DNA of 64,000 nt from assembly GCA_026874595.1 (NCBI GenBank), contig CM049310.1:25653058-25717057 (forward strand). The letters are read 5' to 3'. Under the pieces are notes generated by a model. The model saw nothing but the letters and a program-made list of their open reading frames with translations, was not told where the DNA came from and ran no database searches. Made by a program: the position numbers and the translations under genes. Origin of the DNA: Sipunculus nudus. Taxonomy: Eukaryota > Annelida > Sipuncula > Golfingiida > Sipunculidae. Positions 51,226 through 63,439 of the stretch are shown one piece after another (the first letter of the stretch is position 1; the number at the start of each line of letters is the position of its first letter).

Positions 51226-53687
51226 CAATAGCGTCAGTCTTTACCAAATGTGCTATTACACACAATGGTATTTGGTGGGTGTATTCTTTAGGGTGGAGAC
51301 GTCCCTTTATGACACTTCAAGAGACAGAATTGTATTCAACCTGTCAATGAAGGGTCACGTGGGACTTCGATGTAAATTTGTGCGACCTGTAAATAAAAGG
51401 CGAAATGCCACCCACAAGAATCATTAGAAATATGACAAACGGTTTGAAATTGTTCGTAAATTTCTCCTTGTAATTGCTTTTTCATTACACTTTTGGTGTA
51501 GCTGTGGAAATGTCTTAAACGTTTCTTACTCAAATCGGCTGATGTACTTTGAGAGTGCCCAATGCTAATTGCGTCTTCAAATGAGCTCTTAGTTTAGTAC
51601 AAACAATTCATCACCTTACACCTTGAGAACTTTAAATTTACAGACCACTTGTCGATCTCACGATGACTCACCGAGCAAGCTGGGCAAAACATTACTTGAA
51701 TAAGGTTTAAATAGCTTGTTGTAACTGATTATATATATTGTGTCATATAACCAATATTTATTTTAATGCTTGTTAAATATTTCATGAACAGTCAACACAG
51801 ATTCCTGATAAATTGGTACATAAGGGTTTGGAATTATTACCACGGGCAACCATCTGGCTTTGATTAATGCTCCATTTATATATTTACAGTAATCTTTGCA
51901 ATCACACTGCAAATTATCACATTGACATCGTACTGACTTTATACGTCCTAGGAACGGATCCGCGTCGCCAACCTTGGGATCCTCGGCTTTCCTACTGTTA
52001 CGTATTTTGTGATAGATTGGTAGGCCATCTGCAGGACCACTCTCATGGCTACCATCTTTCTCCGAAATAAGTTAACTGGTACCTGCTCTCTAACGGCCTT
52101 CACTTCTGTTTTACTATAAAGCTCTAACGTACATCAGATACGCATTGCCTTTTAAGCTGTAACTTTCATATTCTCATCAGTGGACATACCCAAACCCCCC
52201 TCCATTGTGCGTGCGTCATTTATGAACTGCACTGGCAATCCATCTTGGACTTTATAGCAACTGTGGTAGACCGTATGGATTGTAAGATCTGGAGGCTTCC
52301 CAAACATTTCCAAAGCAAACAGACTGCCCTGCTGGCTGAGCAGTCAAATGTTCTGCAGTCCAAGACCAACAAGAATTTCTGTCTCGGATGAATCGCACAC
52401 GGTCAGTCCTGATCAAAGGTGACATGGCCAGCGTGGCGTTCCCTTCAGACATACTGTACCGCATGTGGTTTGTTCTAGGCCCAGATAATTTCACTTGGTA
52501 CACCGCTTCACTCCATGATATAATCAGCATAAAGTTAGATGTACCTATAGTTCAGATTTTCGGCCTCAGGGGAGAAACAAATTAGACCAGTAAGCGGGAT
52601 GTTCACGTTTGCGAACGTTCTCCGAAGAATGCGAATATAAAAAAATGCCCAAGTCCAACATTTGTATTATAGGGTTCAAAAGTTCGTCCAACTTGCGCAG
52701 GGGTTCAGATGCGTCGTAAATTATTCGCAAGAATTTTCAAACTTTTTAAAAAATTCTTGCGAACAATTTACGACGCATCCGACCCCCGCGCATATTTAAT
52801 GTACGAATGTTGTACTCTCCAGATCACGGCTTTACTGTTCAAATGTAAATGTACAAATGTTGTATTTTCTGCTACATGGTTGACTGACTGTGTCTTGGAC
52901 ATGCAAACGCCGAGTAAATATTGCGCAAAACTAAACACTTTATTGTTCTTGGCTGATTTAAAGCTGAAAGCGGGCCGAAGAAAGTTAAATATGGCCATCT
53001 CAAGTGACCCTTAATTTAAACGAAAACATGACAGAATCCGTCAATAAAAGGAGTTGAGACCTGCAGCGCGGCGAAAAGATGTCCAGATATTTTATTCAGT
53101 AGTGAGGCCATATTACCTATCAGATTATTTATAAAATAGGAAACTCGGCAACTCATATACGATAGCACGGGAAAATATTTTTCTTGAAAGATATTAACTT
53201 ACTATTATACATGTATATTGGATCAAAGTGCTACCTTATCGGTAGAATCCGCTATTCCTTTTATCTATCTTTGGAAAGCTAAAGTGCTCCACATGATTTT
53301 GATTTTGAACACAAATTTTGCGTCGGTACGACGGCTTAACACAGACTACATTAAATTTTGTTAATGTCAGCAAGAGTCCTGCACCGAATCCAAGGATACC
53401 TCTCAACCTAAACGTATAGGAAAGGAAACCAGAGGAGCAGATGTATTACATCACTCTGATACTGTTTGTTGACCTGATAACTTAATATATGGATTCAATC
53501 AGGATTATAAGCAGGAGCTACGGCCCAGTTGTTATTATAGTACGTGTCTGAGGAAAACCCCGATCAAATCTACTGGAATAAAGATGGTAAGAAAGAACAC
53601 AAACCATTCAATATATATTTTTCGTGTACAGAATTAAGAAATCAACCATGTAATCTATAAATTTTGGAGTACATTATAAGTTCTCAC
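51226..53687. other. copy B intron
   Basis: Short frames (51867-52070 plus, 52252-52530 minus, 52388-52585 plus) have no recognised domain. Apart from the hairpin at 52700-52786 I see no feature. Confidence 0.4.
52700..52786. repeat. near-perfect inverted repeat, ~37-bp arms, 12-nt loop
   Basis: ATGCGTCGTAAATTATTCGC in the left arm (52700-52737) pairs with GCGAACAATTTACGACGCAT in the right arm (52750-52786), with only about three mismatches. It could be a foldback MITE core or a hairpin-RNA precursor. Confidence 0.85.
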
Positions 53688-53829
53688 CTGTTGTCACGTT
53701 CTCGATTAAAACGGTATCCTCGGCCCGGGTACCAATAACGTCACAGATCGCCTCCAAACTGCTGCGGTAATACCGAGGGTTGGTCCGTCTGTACCAGCGG
53801 TCAGGGTGCTGCTCAGTCTCATGTCGAGT
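53688..53829 (-). pseudogene. copy B N-terminal-side exon next to its own array
   Basis: Encodes HETEQHPDRWYRRTNPRYYR and SSLEAICDVIGTRAEDTVLI, ENVTT with donor GTGAGA. HPDRWYRRT matches the E-x-N/H-P-x-x-W/F-x-R-R segment near the N-terminus of the family. Relative to the array units the exon start lacks one C, shifting the frame from the upstream exon unless compensated. Confidence 0.75.
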
Positions 53830-54435
53830 CTATGAACAAGATATAAGGATAAGTACACGTGTACCAGCGGTCAGGGTGCTGCTCAGTCTCATATCGCAGT
53901 CTGTAAACAAGAGATAAGGATAAGTTCACGTGTAACAGTGGTCAGGGTGCTGCTCAGTCTCATATCGGAGTCTGTGACCAAGATATAAGGATAAGTTCAC
54001 GTGTAACAGTGGTCAGGGTGCTGCTCAGTCTCATATCGGAGTCTGTGAACAAGATATAAGGATAAGTTCACGTGTAACAGTGGTCAGGGTGCTGCTCAGT
54101 CTCACGTCGGAGTCTGTGAACAAGAGATAAGGATACGTTCACGTGTAACAGTGGTCAGGGTGCTGCTCAGCCTCATGTCGGAGTCTGTGAACAAGAGATA
54201 AGGATAAGTTCACGTGTTACAGTGGTCAGGGTGCTGCCCAGTCTCATATCGGAGTCTGTGAACAAGATATAAGGATCAATACACGTGTACCAGCGGTCAG
54301 GGTGCTGCTCAGTCTCATATCGCAGTCTGTGAACAAGATAAAAGGATCAGTACACGTGTACCAGCGGTCAGGGTGCTGCTCAGTCTCATGTTGGAGTCTG
54401 TGAACAAGATAAAAGGATAAGTACATATGTACCAG
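53795..54435 (-). repeat. 71-bp tandem array of aminotransferase splice acceptor plus exon start (copy B)
   Basis: Nine units at 70-71-bp spacing (TCAGGGTGCT at 53801, 53871, 53942, 54013 and so on). The unit closest to the exon is the exon's own acceptor and first ~40 nt; the others lie upstream in the intron. Confidence 0.92.
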
Positions 54436-55063
54436 CATTTCTGTTATATTTATGAATAGTACTATTCAAGGCTTATCTTTTCTCGTCACATATCAGAATG
54501 GAATACCAAAGGGAAGCAAGTAATATTAATCATTTTTTTTTCTTTTCACTCAATTGTTGTGATTTATGTTACAATTTAAGTTAGTAATATGTGTATTCAC
54601 CAGTTTGGTGTTTACTGTTAGATGGTGTAGCCAAGATTTAGAGAGAGAAGTGGGGGGAGGAGGGGGGGGGGGGTCAGGTGCCCAATATATTTGCCATTCC
54701 CGTAAGGCAGATGATGGTACATACGCAAAGAAGAGAAATTGTATTTGAGAAATATCGGGTATAAAGAAACAGTTGCAGCGTTAAAAAAAGATACAAAATA
54801 ATCTTCTCATTAAAGAAAATAATATACCCGGGATAGTTGATGTGAACATAACATTTTTTTTTAAGTTTTGAAAACTATTACATCCTACAATATTCACTGA
54901 AATGTAGTTTCTGGAACTACAGAAAATTGCATGCAATGTTGCATGCAAATCGGCACTCCCTGGTCAAACCAGGTCTTCTTCACGCCACTAAGAAGTGTCA
55001 CTATTGTGCGAGAACAGCGCGCAGGTGACACGGAAACATGACTAAATAGGGGTCATTGACGCG
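54436..55063. other. no gene recognised
   Basis: Contains GTGTAGCCAAGATTTAGAGAGAGAAG-like sequence with a G run (54620-54680), a fragment of a GC-tailed dispersed repeat. Confidence 0.4.
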
Positions 55064-55070
55064 TATATAA
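55064..55070 (+). promoter_or_regulatory. candidate TATA box
   Basis: TATATAA in CGCGTATATAACGCG, 55 bases before a candidate start codon. Confidence 0.3.
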
Positions 55071-55124
55071 CGCGATCTTTCTCCGGTTGTCTGTTGATCT
55101 AGTTTCTTAATTACTTGTTCCACG

Positions 55125-55205
55125 ATGTTTCCGCTTTTTTGCTCGACTCTGGAGAGTTCGCACCTGAGCATGGCTCGTTCGCCTCTTCCTTGTTCATCAG
55201 CCGAG
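55125..55205 (+). CDS. candidate plus-strand first coding exon
   Basis: ATG in CCACGATG opens 27 codons (MFPLFCSTLESSHLSMARSP...) ending at a strong GAG-GTAAGT donor. It follows a TATA box at a plausible distance. No downstream exon or domain could be identified, so this may be a transcript start of unknown product or chance. Confidence 0.3.
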
Positions 55206-56984
55206 GTAAGTGTTCAGCGACACTTCACGTGATTTCAAACGCTAATCGTCTTAATTATTAATGATCTAAGGTTGATTTTTGTTGAGAAAAATTCTTGTAC
55301 GGCTTTCATGAAGGATGTTTGAACTTTTTAACAACAGCATGTTTGTAAACACAGCAATGTTGACAAACTGGAAAATCATGTAACCTAAGGTGGTAAATTG
55401 TACGTATGCAGAGGTAGAAAGGTCACTTGTTGCAAAACGCAACCGCAAAGCTCTGGTTTATCTAATTTTGTGCAAGGTGTTTAATTGGATTTGTTTTGAT
55501 TGTTTTGGCGGGCCCAAACATATTCTAAACAGGTTGATATAAACAAAACAACCAACCTGTGTGCGGTGATATCCAGGTTTTTTGGCCTATTTATATACAA
55601 GCTCCAAGGGATTACCGTAAGTATATAAAGGTCAGATAGGTGATCGGGCCACTTTAATGGAGTATAACACATTTAAGTAAGGAACGTAAATCTAGATGAT
55701 TGTTTCTATACATTATTGTATAGATTCTAGCTTTGGGACGTAGATTTAGGAAACCCAGTTGTTTGATTTGATGTTGATTTCAGTTCAGTTCAGATTTGGT
55801 TCTTGTCAGACTTAGGACAATTTCCTGTTATAGCACTGTTTAATGTAGACTTCAAAGACAACGCACCTCCAAACATGATTTTCACACACTCATGTGTCTG
55901 GGGGCGTATCACTTTAATATTAATAAATTGAACGACAGGTCATATAACTTGTAAGGCGATAGGCCAAAAGCGATCAGGATGTTTGGCGTAGGCATGAGTA
56001 TTTATATTGAGGACACCAAAGTAAAAGCACAGTCTTCTAATCAAACACGCTAGATAGTGGCGTCTAGCCTTACGACGGTCCAGAGGAGGGTCCGAGATTG
56101 TCAGTTTACCGATCAGCAGTGGGACGATTTTCCGGTGAATTGTATGTCTGAGTCTGCGGTCGACCAGCTTAGCGCACTAACGGACTTGTGAATTATGTTT
56201 ACAGAAGGATTTGTAAAAAGCCAATGTTTATCAGCCGTGGTGAAGCAAAGTGAACAGACCAGAGGACAGTTTATACGCTGATCGTTGTGTTTGGTACCGA
56301 ATATATTCGTGTGCTGTGACATATTCATGTACATATATTGGATTTATCCAAAGTGGATTACGGTGGCAGCTTCGTCTTTATTGACATTGTCAGAGTGAGA
56401 TAACAGTGAAGGCTAAGAGCCTATCAGACAGTGTTACGGAGAAGTCGATGCCTAAGATATAAAGACTGTGTTAGACTGTGTTTGTTTGACGGCGAGAAGC
56501 GCTTGTATATCGTATGTATTGTGTTAAACCACCAGGACTCAAAGAGAACATTCCTAAGTCGTCATGTTCGCAACGGTCATGTGACCTGCGGCCTTGGCGC
56601 TTTGAGAACGTTCCGTGTACTGTGGCAACATCAATTTACCGGATTAAACAGGACTCTGTGATTATGTTTATTTTTATGGACTCAAATGGATGATGTACCA
56701 TTTATGTGGAACGTCTCCGGAGAATTGTAAGTTAATTTTCTTTATTACATTTTTTGTTGTTTATGTTGCTCACGATTTCTCATCATATTGAGTGTATGTG
56801 TGAGCCTCAGTCATCTCAATCCACCGTTTAAAAGAAAATGGAAGTTCATTCCTTCGGTGCTATGATGTCGTATTCTAATCTGATTTGTCACATAGATGTG
56901 TCATGTATTTCATAGCTGTTACTTTAGGTTGCAGTTGGTATCTAGAACTCTCTGTCCCAGAGACAATCGTTCGAGAGATAGTCG
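55206..56984. other. no gene recognised
   Basis: Includes the diverged third copy of the dispersed repeat (about 55495-55680). A possible donor at 56728 (AATT-GTAAGT) is the only other splice-like signal I noticed. Confidence 0.4.
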
Positions 56985-57130
56985 ACCCCAGAAGGTCACG
57001 TGGATACCAGTACGCGGACATTCGAGGGGTAAAATACTCAGCTATTTCCGCTGGCGTCTCAGGTTCGATCCCTGGTCGATGGTTTTCTCCGGTTTCTTCG
57101 GTTTCCTCCACCTCTACTTACTACTGAACA
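56985..57130 (+). repeat. tRNA-derived SINE-like sequence
   Basis: A B-box GGTTCGATCCC at 57062-57072 is followed by GATGGTTTTCTCCGGTTTC and GGTTTCCTCCACC, a tail seen in many invertebrate tRNA-derived SINEs. The A box is poor. Confidence 0.4.
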
Positions 57131-60100
57131 CCATCATCTGGGCCATGGAGAGAGCCTTTATTAGTTGAATAACTATTTGTATAATACATGTAAAATAAAT
57201 ACGTTTATACTTTAAGAAAATATAAATAGTATAGATGTATGTATTGAAATTCGGGGTTATGTTCATCTGAACTCTTGATGGCATAAGAAGCATTGGCACG
57301 TTTAGAATTTTTCTCACCATTCCTCCAAACGAACTACACCTAAAGAACCTCTTCTGTTTGGGCACTATGTAAAGGCCGGGAATATTTGTCTCAACTGTCA
57401 AACTTCAAAATCGAAATCAGTAACATTTCAAGGAAACACCTTCCGTTTACATGGCACATGCGCATGCTTACAAAATATTTCTTATACCGTCAATTCTTTA
57501 CAACAAATACAGGCATTTTTATGTTATTTGCCTTGAAACAATTCTCATTCAATAAACTTGAAGGGATTTCATTTCCCTCTTCACTACACTCATACCTACG
57601 TCGCTAGTGTATTCAGGAGCCCCGGTGCATTGTGGGTCGCAGATTTTGAAGCCCACAGAATCTAACCAGCAGAGTCAGAGTCTTGCGAGTCTGATTCTGC
57701 GCAGTGTCGATTTGTCTCCGCTAAATGAATACTAAACCTGAATGGAATTATTTTCAATATTGTTTTCTACAGGGCTTGGATTTCTTCTAATGGAGACATT
57801 TTAGGATGTTTTAGGTGTTTGCATCTATGCTGCAAAATCTGTCACCTTTTATCTCATGAACCGCTGAACTATTCATTACCACATTTGATGACGTGGTTGC
57901 TTACTCCCTGTGAGGAGAAATAATATTTAATGATTATTCTTTAAATAAACTTTATCTTTCATATCATTGTTTTACGACGTTCTGTGATTTAAATGGTCTT
58001 TTCCACTTTCCTTCTGAAGGGTCAGTGAATCAGGAGCTCAAATTATCCCTCATTTCTTCAAATCATATACATTGATTCACTGGAGCGATGGAATTAAATA
58101 AATGTTTTATTGAATACAATATTATACAGAAAAAAATCGAGATAATGTTTCCACAGGAGGTAAAACTTGTTGATCACCACATTTAAGGATTATTTCAAGC
58201 CTTTGCGTTTAAAGTGAAAAAAAATTGTTACTGCACCATTTATTATTAAATTAATAGTGCGACTATTATGTGTTTCTCCTGCCAGTGGCGCCTTTGTGGT
58301 TGCTTTCTCATTGTGAGGTAAAATGGTATTCTCCTTTAAAAAATATTTCAACTTTATCTATTTAACTATATCTTAGAACAAGGAAAATTAAATGAGGGTG
58401 ATTTCAATGGTTAAGTTTCAAAATTGCCCATTCATTCATTTACAAAATGTTGCCAATGACAGTTTTAAGATTTCAGGTGTTTGCATATTACAATCTAAAA
58501 TGGTACAGTTAGTTTCAATGTTTGTTTTGCTTTCCAACTCATTATCATGTACAATATTTGAGTAAATGCAAGACTCACCCTCTGATCTCTTGTTAAAAGC
58601 TGTGAAGTTTACATTGTCCGTCGTTCCCAGTTACATACGATGTCGTCTGGATAACTTAAAGGCTGTTCATTTCTTTTTAAGTTCAAGCTTATATTTTTCA
58701 CGTAATTGGAATTTAAAGGGATCTATTCCAATATCTGTCGTCTTTTAACAAAAGAAAATCCCTTGATGATATATTTCCTCGGACTCATATGACATAGGAA
58801 GTGTAATTGTACATATTGTTACGCTGTATGTAAGACATTCAGTAAGCGAGAAAAAAAGATTGAAAACAGATTTGAATTATTTTATTTGTCCTATTATGGT
58901 TGGCTGTTTAAAACATGTATAGAGAGTTAAATTTAGAAAATCTATGTATTACATTTGTAAAGATTTAAAATAACCCTTCTACGCTGACATGTAGGTTTTA
59001 CTTTTGTAAGAATTTCCAGAACTACTTATTTACAGTAATCCATTGACGACCACTCAAATAACACAACCATCTCCATATGATGCCAACGTTTTTCGGTCAC
59101 AGGCGATCAAATCTAGATTTACGTGGCCTACAAATCGTACGTAACATATTTGGTTTAACAGACTTAAAATGCATATATCGGGCCGGGGGGGGGGGGGGGG
59201 TTAGCTGTCAACACAGCATATATATATATACGCCTTGGGTGCTCCCAACCAGACATTTTGGTAATCTAGAAAGAAGGATGGGCCATTTCCAGGCCATTTT
59301 TTCATCATGATTAGATTAATAAACATCAGATATCAAATATATGTATGATCTGCATCAAGGGGTTGAGGGTAATATTCTTTCAAAAAGAATCTAACTACAC
59401 CACTTCAAGTTTTTATTAAAAAAATACTGCAGTACAAGTTCATTAATATAATTCTAGTACATATATCGGGTGAATCAGAAAAAAAACTCCCGAACTTTGG
59501 GGTAAATGATTATATAATACTGCATATAAGATGTTCATTAGTTTGAGTGTAAGAAAATGTGTATAATTTAAATATATCTGTTAAATTTTAATGTTCCATG
59601 TACTCAACGTTCTATTCATAGCAAGAATAAATTTGCATAGTCAAATTTATTATATCCAGTGCTCGGTATTGCATGTAAGCTCCTAGCATTCAGTGTCAAC
59701 TGTCATCCGATTACAGGTCATTGGGTAAATGTTTGTCATTAAGTTCGTAATTAACAACTTATCATTATGAGAAGTCTTTTGTCAATCTATGCATTAATAT
59801 TTGAATTATTCCCAAGTTACTGTTGATTTTCCTTTGGGACCGATGATGGGTACCCGGATTGTCCATCTTGAGCCAGAATATTCTCTTCAGTGTAATATTC
59901 TTGTTCGCCTCAGCTCTTGCAGTCCTGTTATTTCAAGCTTTACGATAAACTGGACCAGTTCTTTTCAGTTGATTTCACATAATATATATTCAATTCTTTC
60001 CCTGTTTACACAGGAATGGCTATCTGTTTTCAAATAACATTAAAATATTGGCGTTAACGGTACACTTGATATAAGAGCTTTATTTATGAAGATAATGTAT

Positions 60101-60200
60101 AGTTATAATGTAAAGTTATATCCAGTTATCATTGATTTCACTGCAGGTTTATTTTATTCAGTTACAATATAAATAATCCACCATTGTTTAATATGAAACC
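57131..60200. other. spacer between copies A and B, no gene recognised
   Basis: AT-rich. A G run near 59184-59200 and a short TA run near 59220 are the only repeats noted. AATAAA on the minus strand at 60148-60158, ~45 nt past the copy A stop, is a candidate poly(A) signal. Confidence 0.45.
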
Positions 60201-60440
60201 TCATTTGAATTCAAGGTGATATAAATCCCAGAGGCGGACAGGGCCTTTGTCGTTTCTTGGTTGGTCGGGTTTCGGCTCTGAACACAAAACCAGTACTGCG
60301 TCCCTCAGTTTAATGAAATCGTCAAGACAGCAGTACACGTGACACGTAACCCGGATGTACAGCGCCCCCTGTATCGCTTTACAGGTTATTACGACACCGA
60401 ATCTGTCCACCAAATCACGTCCTAATTGCAATGCACCTTC
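60201..60440 (-). CDS. copy A terminal exon
   Basis: Encodes EGALQLGRDLVDRFGVVITC, YIRVTCHVYCCLDDFIKLRD, AVLVL and a short tail with stop TAA-type end at 60201. R-V-T-x-H-V-Y-x...D-F-x-K-L-x-x-A is the usual final helix-strand unit of class-V enzymes. Acceptor AATTTTCAG, phase 0. Confidence 0.88.
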   Translation of the reverse strand, partial: EGALQLGRDLVDRFGVVITCKAIQGALYIRVTCHVYCCLDDFIKLRDAVLVLCSEPKPDQPRNDKGPVRLWDLYHLEFK

Positions 60441-63317
60441 CTGAAAATTATGCGACTAATCAGATAGTATATGCATGACATGAACAAAATAAAAATGCAA
60501 TATTTTTCTGAAACCATTGGGTCTGATTTATCACAACTTTCTACACCTCGAAAATGTATAAAAACACGCACCACAGAGTCTTCAAAAGAGCCGTGAAAAC
60601 ATGCATAGTATATAGTCAATTATATAACAAAACCATCTCACCCGATCATTACAGTAGCGTTCAGTGTCGGGTACCCTGATCACCCTCATGAAGGGCGCCT
60701 GGAGCTCCGGACCCAGAGATAGGGTTTCAGTTCTCCACCCCTCCACCAGGAGCTGAACTCCCTCCTTTAATAACGGGAGCACGTAGGCTGATATTCCATC
60801 CTGTATAACACAAAGGGCAGCTAAACTGATGTTTCGCCGAGCAAAAGCGGGGGCATTTATAGCGGGGAACCAGTCCAAAGAGGGAAACAGCTTAGTTTCT
60901 GTATGTTTCCGTCAACATTACCAGGTAATTTATATTTATTAAGCTTACTTATAATTTATTTTCAAATAAAAGTTTACGGTAATGTACAATTATATGCATG
61001 TAAATAAAGGCAAATATTGCTAAGTTTAGGGAAAATATGGAAAGAATAATAGTAACAAATTTGATAGGATTTGACTGAAGTGCAAACTCCGATAGAGAGC
61101 ACTGCTATCATTGCCTAAGATATGATGGAGGAAAGACAAAACGTCCAGGTGATATTCAAAAGGGCCCTAGCCACCAAGGACGACTAAAATGTTAAATATA
61201 TCTGAAAGTACATTTTATTCACCAACCCATGTATGCATTTGGGTGGAATTCTAAGCTCAGTATGATCTGTGGCTATAAAAGGGAAAAAAACCCATCCGTA
61301 TCTCGGGTATCTCATTTTTTAAGACATAATTCTGTTATGATAAGCTAATTTAATAAATTCTAAGTTTAAATATGCCTATGTTTAAATATAAAACAGGACC
61401 AGTACACACAGAATTGTCGCTCCTATACGTATACATTTTTACTGCTTTTATAATGGCGGTTATGAGCAGTATGACCCGTGTCTTCTTAGACTAAAATACA
61501 CAATAACTAAAGTAAAATGCACTTACAGTTGCCAATATGTTGCAGTTGTATTGAAAATAAGATACTTTTGCTATAGTGAAGAAGTTTTAATGTAACCCCG
61601 TCCGTAAAACTGATAATAAAACTGTCTTTTCCGGAAAATACGAGCGTGGTCAAACACCACTTATCTCTATATATGGGGAGGCGACGAAACACATGTCGCT
61701 GCAGGCGGCTAAAGGAACTATGGCCTTGTGTCTCTATGGATAATTTGCAAGGATGGTTTAGTGCAATTATCTGAACCAGTCATCGCATTATGAGAAAATA
61801 GGGGGTGAGTAACTTCAGAAAGGTACTTACACAGAACGGCCGGACCCGCCTTGACAGGGTTGGTGATGTGAGAGATAAGAGATAAGAAGTTTACCCATCA
61901 TCCCAGGAACTCGGTTGAGCAGACACCTTGCTTCAGCTGAGTTGCTATATCATGAATTTTGAAAATGCGCGAATGTGATGGGCACGAAATCATAAAGGCC
62001 AATCACATCCATCATAACAAAGTAAACAGTGCACAGGAATCAAAACTGTCCAAACGCCTTATCAGCAAGACACATGCACCATAAACTCACCAGGCTTACA
62101 AGCAAGACCCATCTTTACAATAGTCTACAAGCCTCCATGTGATTATTCAGATTCGCCATAACGTCTCCTCACTCAGCGGAAATACCCGAAGTTGTCCCAA
62201 ATCTCCTTTGTTTAAACCGCTGCTTTGTTAGCAGGATTCTCTGAGTTCCATCACCAGGACCTGCACGGAGCAAACAACTGTAATCAGGCAAATGAGACCA
62301 TGGTGTCGCATTGTACATCCAGCTCCAAATTATAAACATGCATCAACCACTCTCGTTGCTGCGATGACACCAGTTCTGGCAAGGGCCAAGAATCTTGTTA
62401 CACAAAACAACGGTTAAAGCAAAGGAGATTTGTGGACGATGGCAGTGTATAACCGCTGTGTAAGGTTGATCATAATACAGCGACTGACATTTTATACACC
62501 AGTCGAGTAGACGGGCCGAAGTAGAACCAGCTGTTCAATTGTCTTGTTAATAATTAATGAAATAGCACCTTACTGAATCAAGGTTTCTGCTAAACCAAAA
62601 TGAAACACCTGGCTCTTTGAAAGAGGAGTTTACCAATCCTCCGAGTGACTTCAGAAAGTTTACGGCGGTCGGTATGGTGTGGTAGGGAGAATCGTCCCTC
62701 GTCCCCCGGATACAAAAGTCAAAATGCAGACGTACTCCGTAAAAATGTGACGGGATGGCATGTCTGACCTTCTGCTGGTGGTCTGGGTGTATCCACATGT
62801 AGCCGCATCCTCTCGGGGTGAACATCCACTTGTTGACATTTCCTTGAAGAGAAACCATAGTCTTATAAGTTCATGGCTAGACAAGACGAACACAAGCCCG
62901 GTAAATTAGCTTTCGCATTGTCCCAAAATGCCGATCAAAATTAATATTATCACTGTTTTTCAAGTCTTCCCATAGTATTTTACTGGACGAACTTTGATTA
63001 TCTTTTGATAAATACATAGACACAAATCTATATCTGTGAGAATTAACAAATCCCTTTTCTTCATTCATATAAATACAAATTGAAGTAAAGAACCCGAGTA
63101 CAGAGTGGTATAAGACAGGCACAGAGAGTGGCACTAAAGATATCTGCGTAAAAAAAAACCTGACCTCCGTAAAAATCAACTCCAAGGCTTTCAATATCAA
63201 GGGGAATTTGACCGCAGGAATGAGCACCGTCCACTACAACTACTACTCCTCTCTTGTGGCAGATGGCGCTGATCTCTTTTAGTGGCATCAGCACAGCCGT
63301 GTAGCTCGCTATATGGT
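60201..63317 (-). CDS. PLP-dependent class-V aminotransferase, copy A (5' part outside window)
   Basis: Four C-terminal exons in matching phase give 252 codons plus stop: 63165-63317, 62634-62842, 60642-60800, 60201-60440. They encode the cofactor-binding VVVDGAHSCGQIPLDIESLG (Asp and His contact PLP), the PLP Schiff-base lysine in GNVNKWMFTPRG, and a complete small C-terminal domain ending YHLEFK. The fold class contains isopenicillin-N epimerases, Egt2-type C-S lyases and cysteine desulfurases. The substrate cannot be told from sequence. No defects are visible. Family members run about 400-450 residues, so roughly 180 residues should lie beyond position 64000. Confidence 0.85.
60642..60800 (-). 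CDS. copy A penultimate exon
   Basis: Encodes DGISAYVLPLLKEGVQLLVE, GWRTETLSLGPELQAPFMRV and IRVPDTERYCNDR; 53 codons, phase 0 both ends (GTTATACAG acceptor, CGG-GTGAGA donor). APFMRVIRVP is the start of the small domain. Confidence 0.88.
62634..62842 (-). CDS. copy A PLP-lysine exon
   Basis: Encodes NVNKWMFTPRGCGYMWIHPD, then QQKVRHAIPSHFYG, FCIRGTRDDSPYHTIPTAV and NFLKSLGGL. The Lys of NKW is the predicted PLP anchor; GTRDDSPYHTIPTA is the substrate-side loop typical of CefD/Egt2-like proteins. Acceptor TCTCTTCAAG, donor GTAAAC. Confidence 0.9.
63165..63317 (-). CDS. copy A cofactor-site exon
   Basis: Encodes HIASYTAVLMPLKEISAICH and VVVVVDGAHSCGQIPLDIES, LGVDFYGG, phase 1 in and out. HIxS and DGAH are class-V hallmarks. 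Confidence 0.9.
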
Positions 63318-63439
63318 CTGCAAATGAATTGTTTCTTTCAGCCAATAGTCAATATGTTATAATATAATCCTGGGCGTTACTACCCTATAGGTACCTCAGA
63401 CTCAGCGTGGAAACGAGATGGGAAAAGGATTACTACATA

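Larger units (their letters stand above)
46509..53829 (-). pseudogene. class-V aminotransferase copy B, recently broken
   Basis: Seven exons keep correct order and phases: 53688-53829 (EQHPDRWYRRTNPRYYRSSL), 50805-50921 (ATYSALKSLNLSSSDTILLN), 50283-50396 (PKVHTLELKFPVQNKEVILA), 49685-49831 (VIVDGAQSCFHVPLDIEDLG), 49196-49405 (PLP exon), about 46935-47046 and 46509-46752. Defects: TAG at 49338-49340 and a +1 shift in the PLP exon; the acceptor before the 47046 exon is CAT instead of CAG, and that exon diverges into a stop after APF; the last exon has a +1 shift; the first exon lacks one C present in its array units. The PLP exon also reads NKLMF where copy A has NKWMF. Exons 2-4 remain open, suggesting recent loss or partial use. 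Confidence 0.82.

Noticed and set aside
57250-57400. Minus-strand FFRCSSFGGMVRKILN as a possible N-terminal exon of copy B
   Set aside because: It vaguely resembles the NHGSFG-x-P segment of class-V enzymes, but the key residues are not kept and a donor interrupts it; too weak to call.
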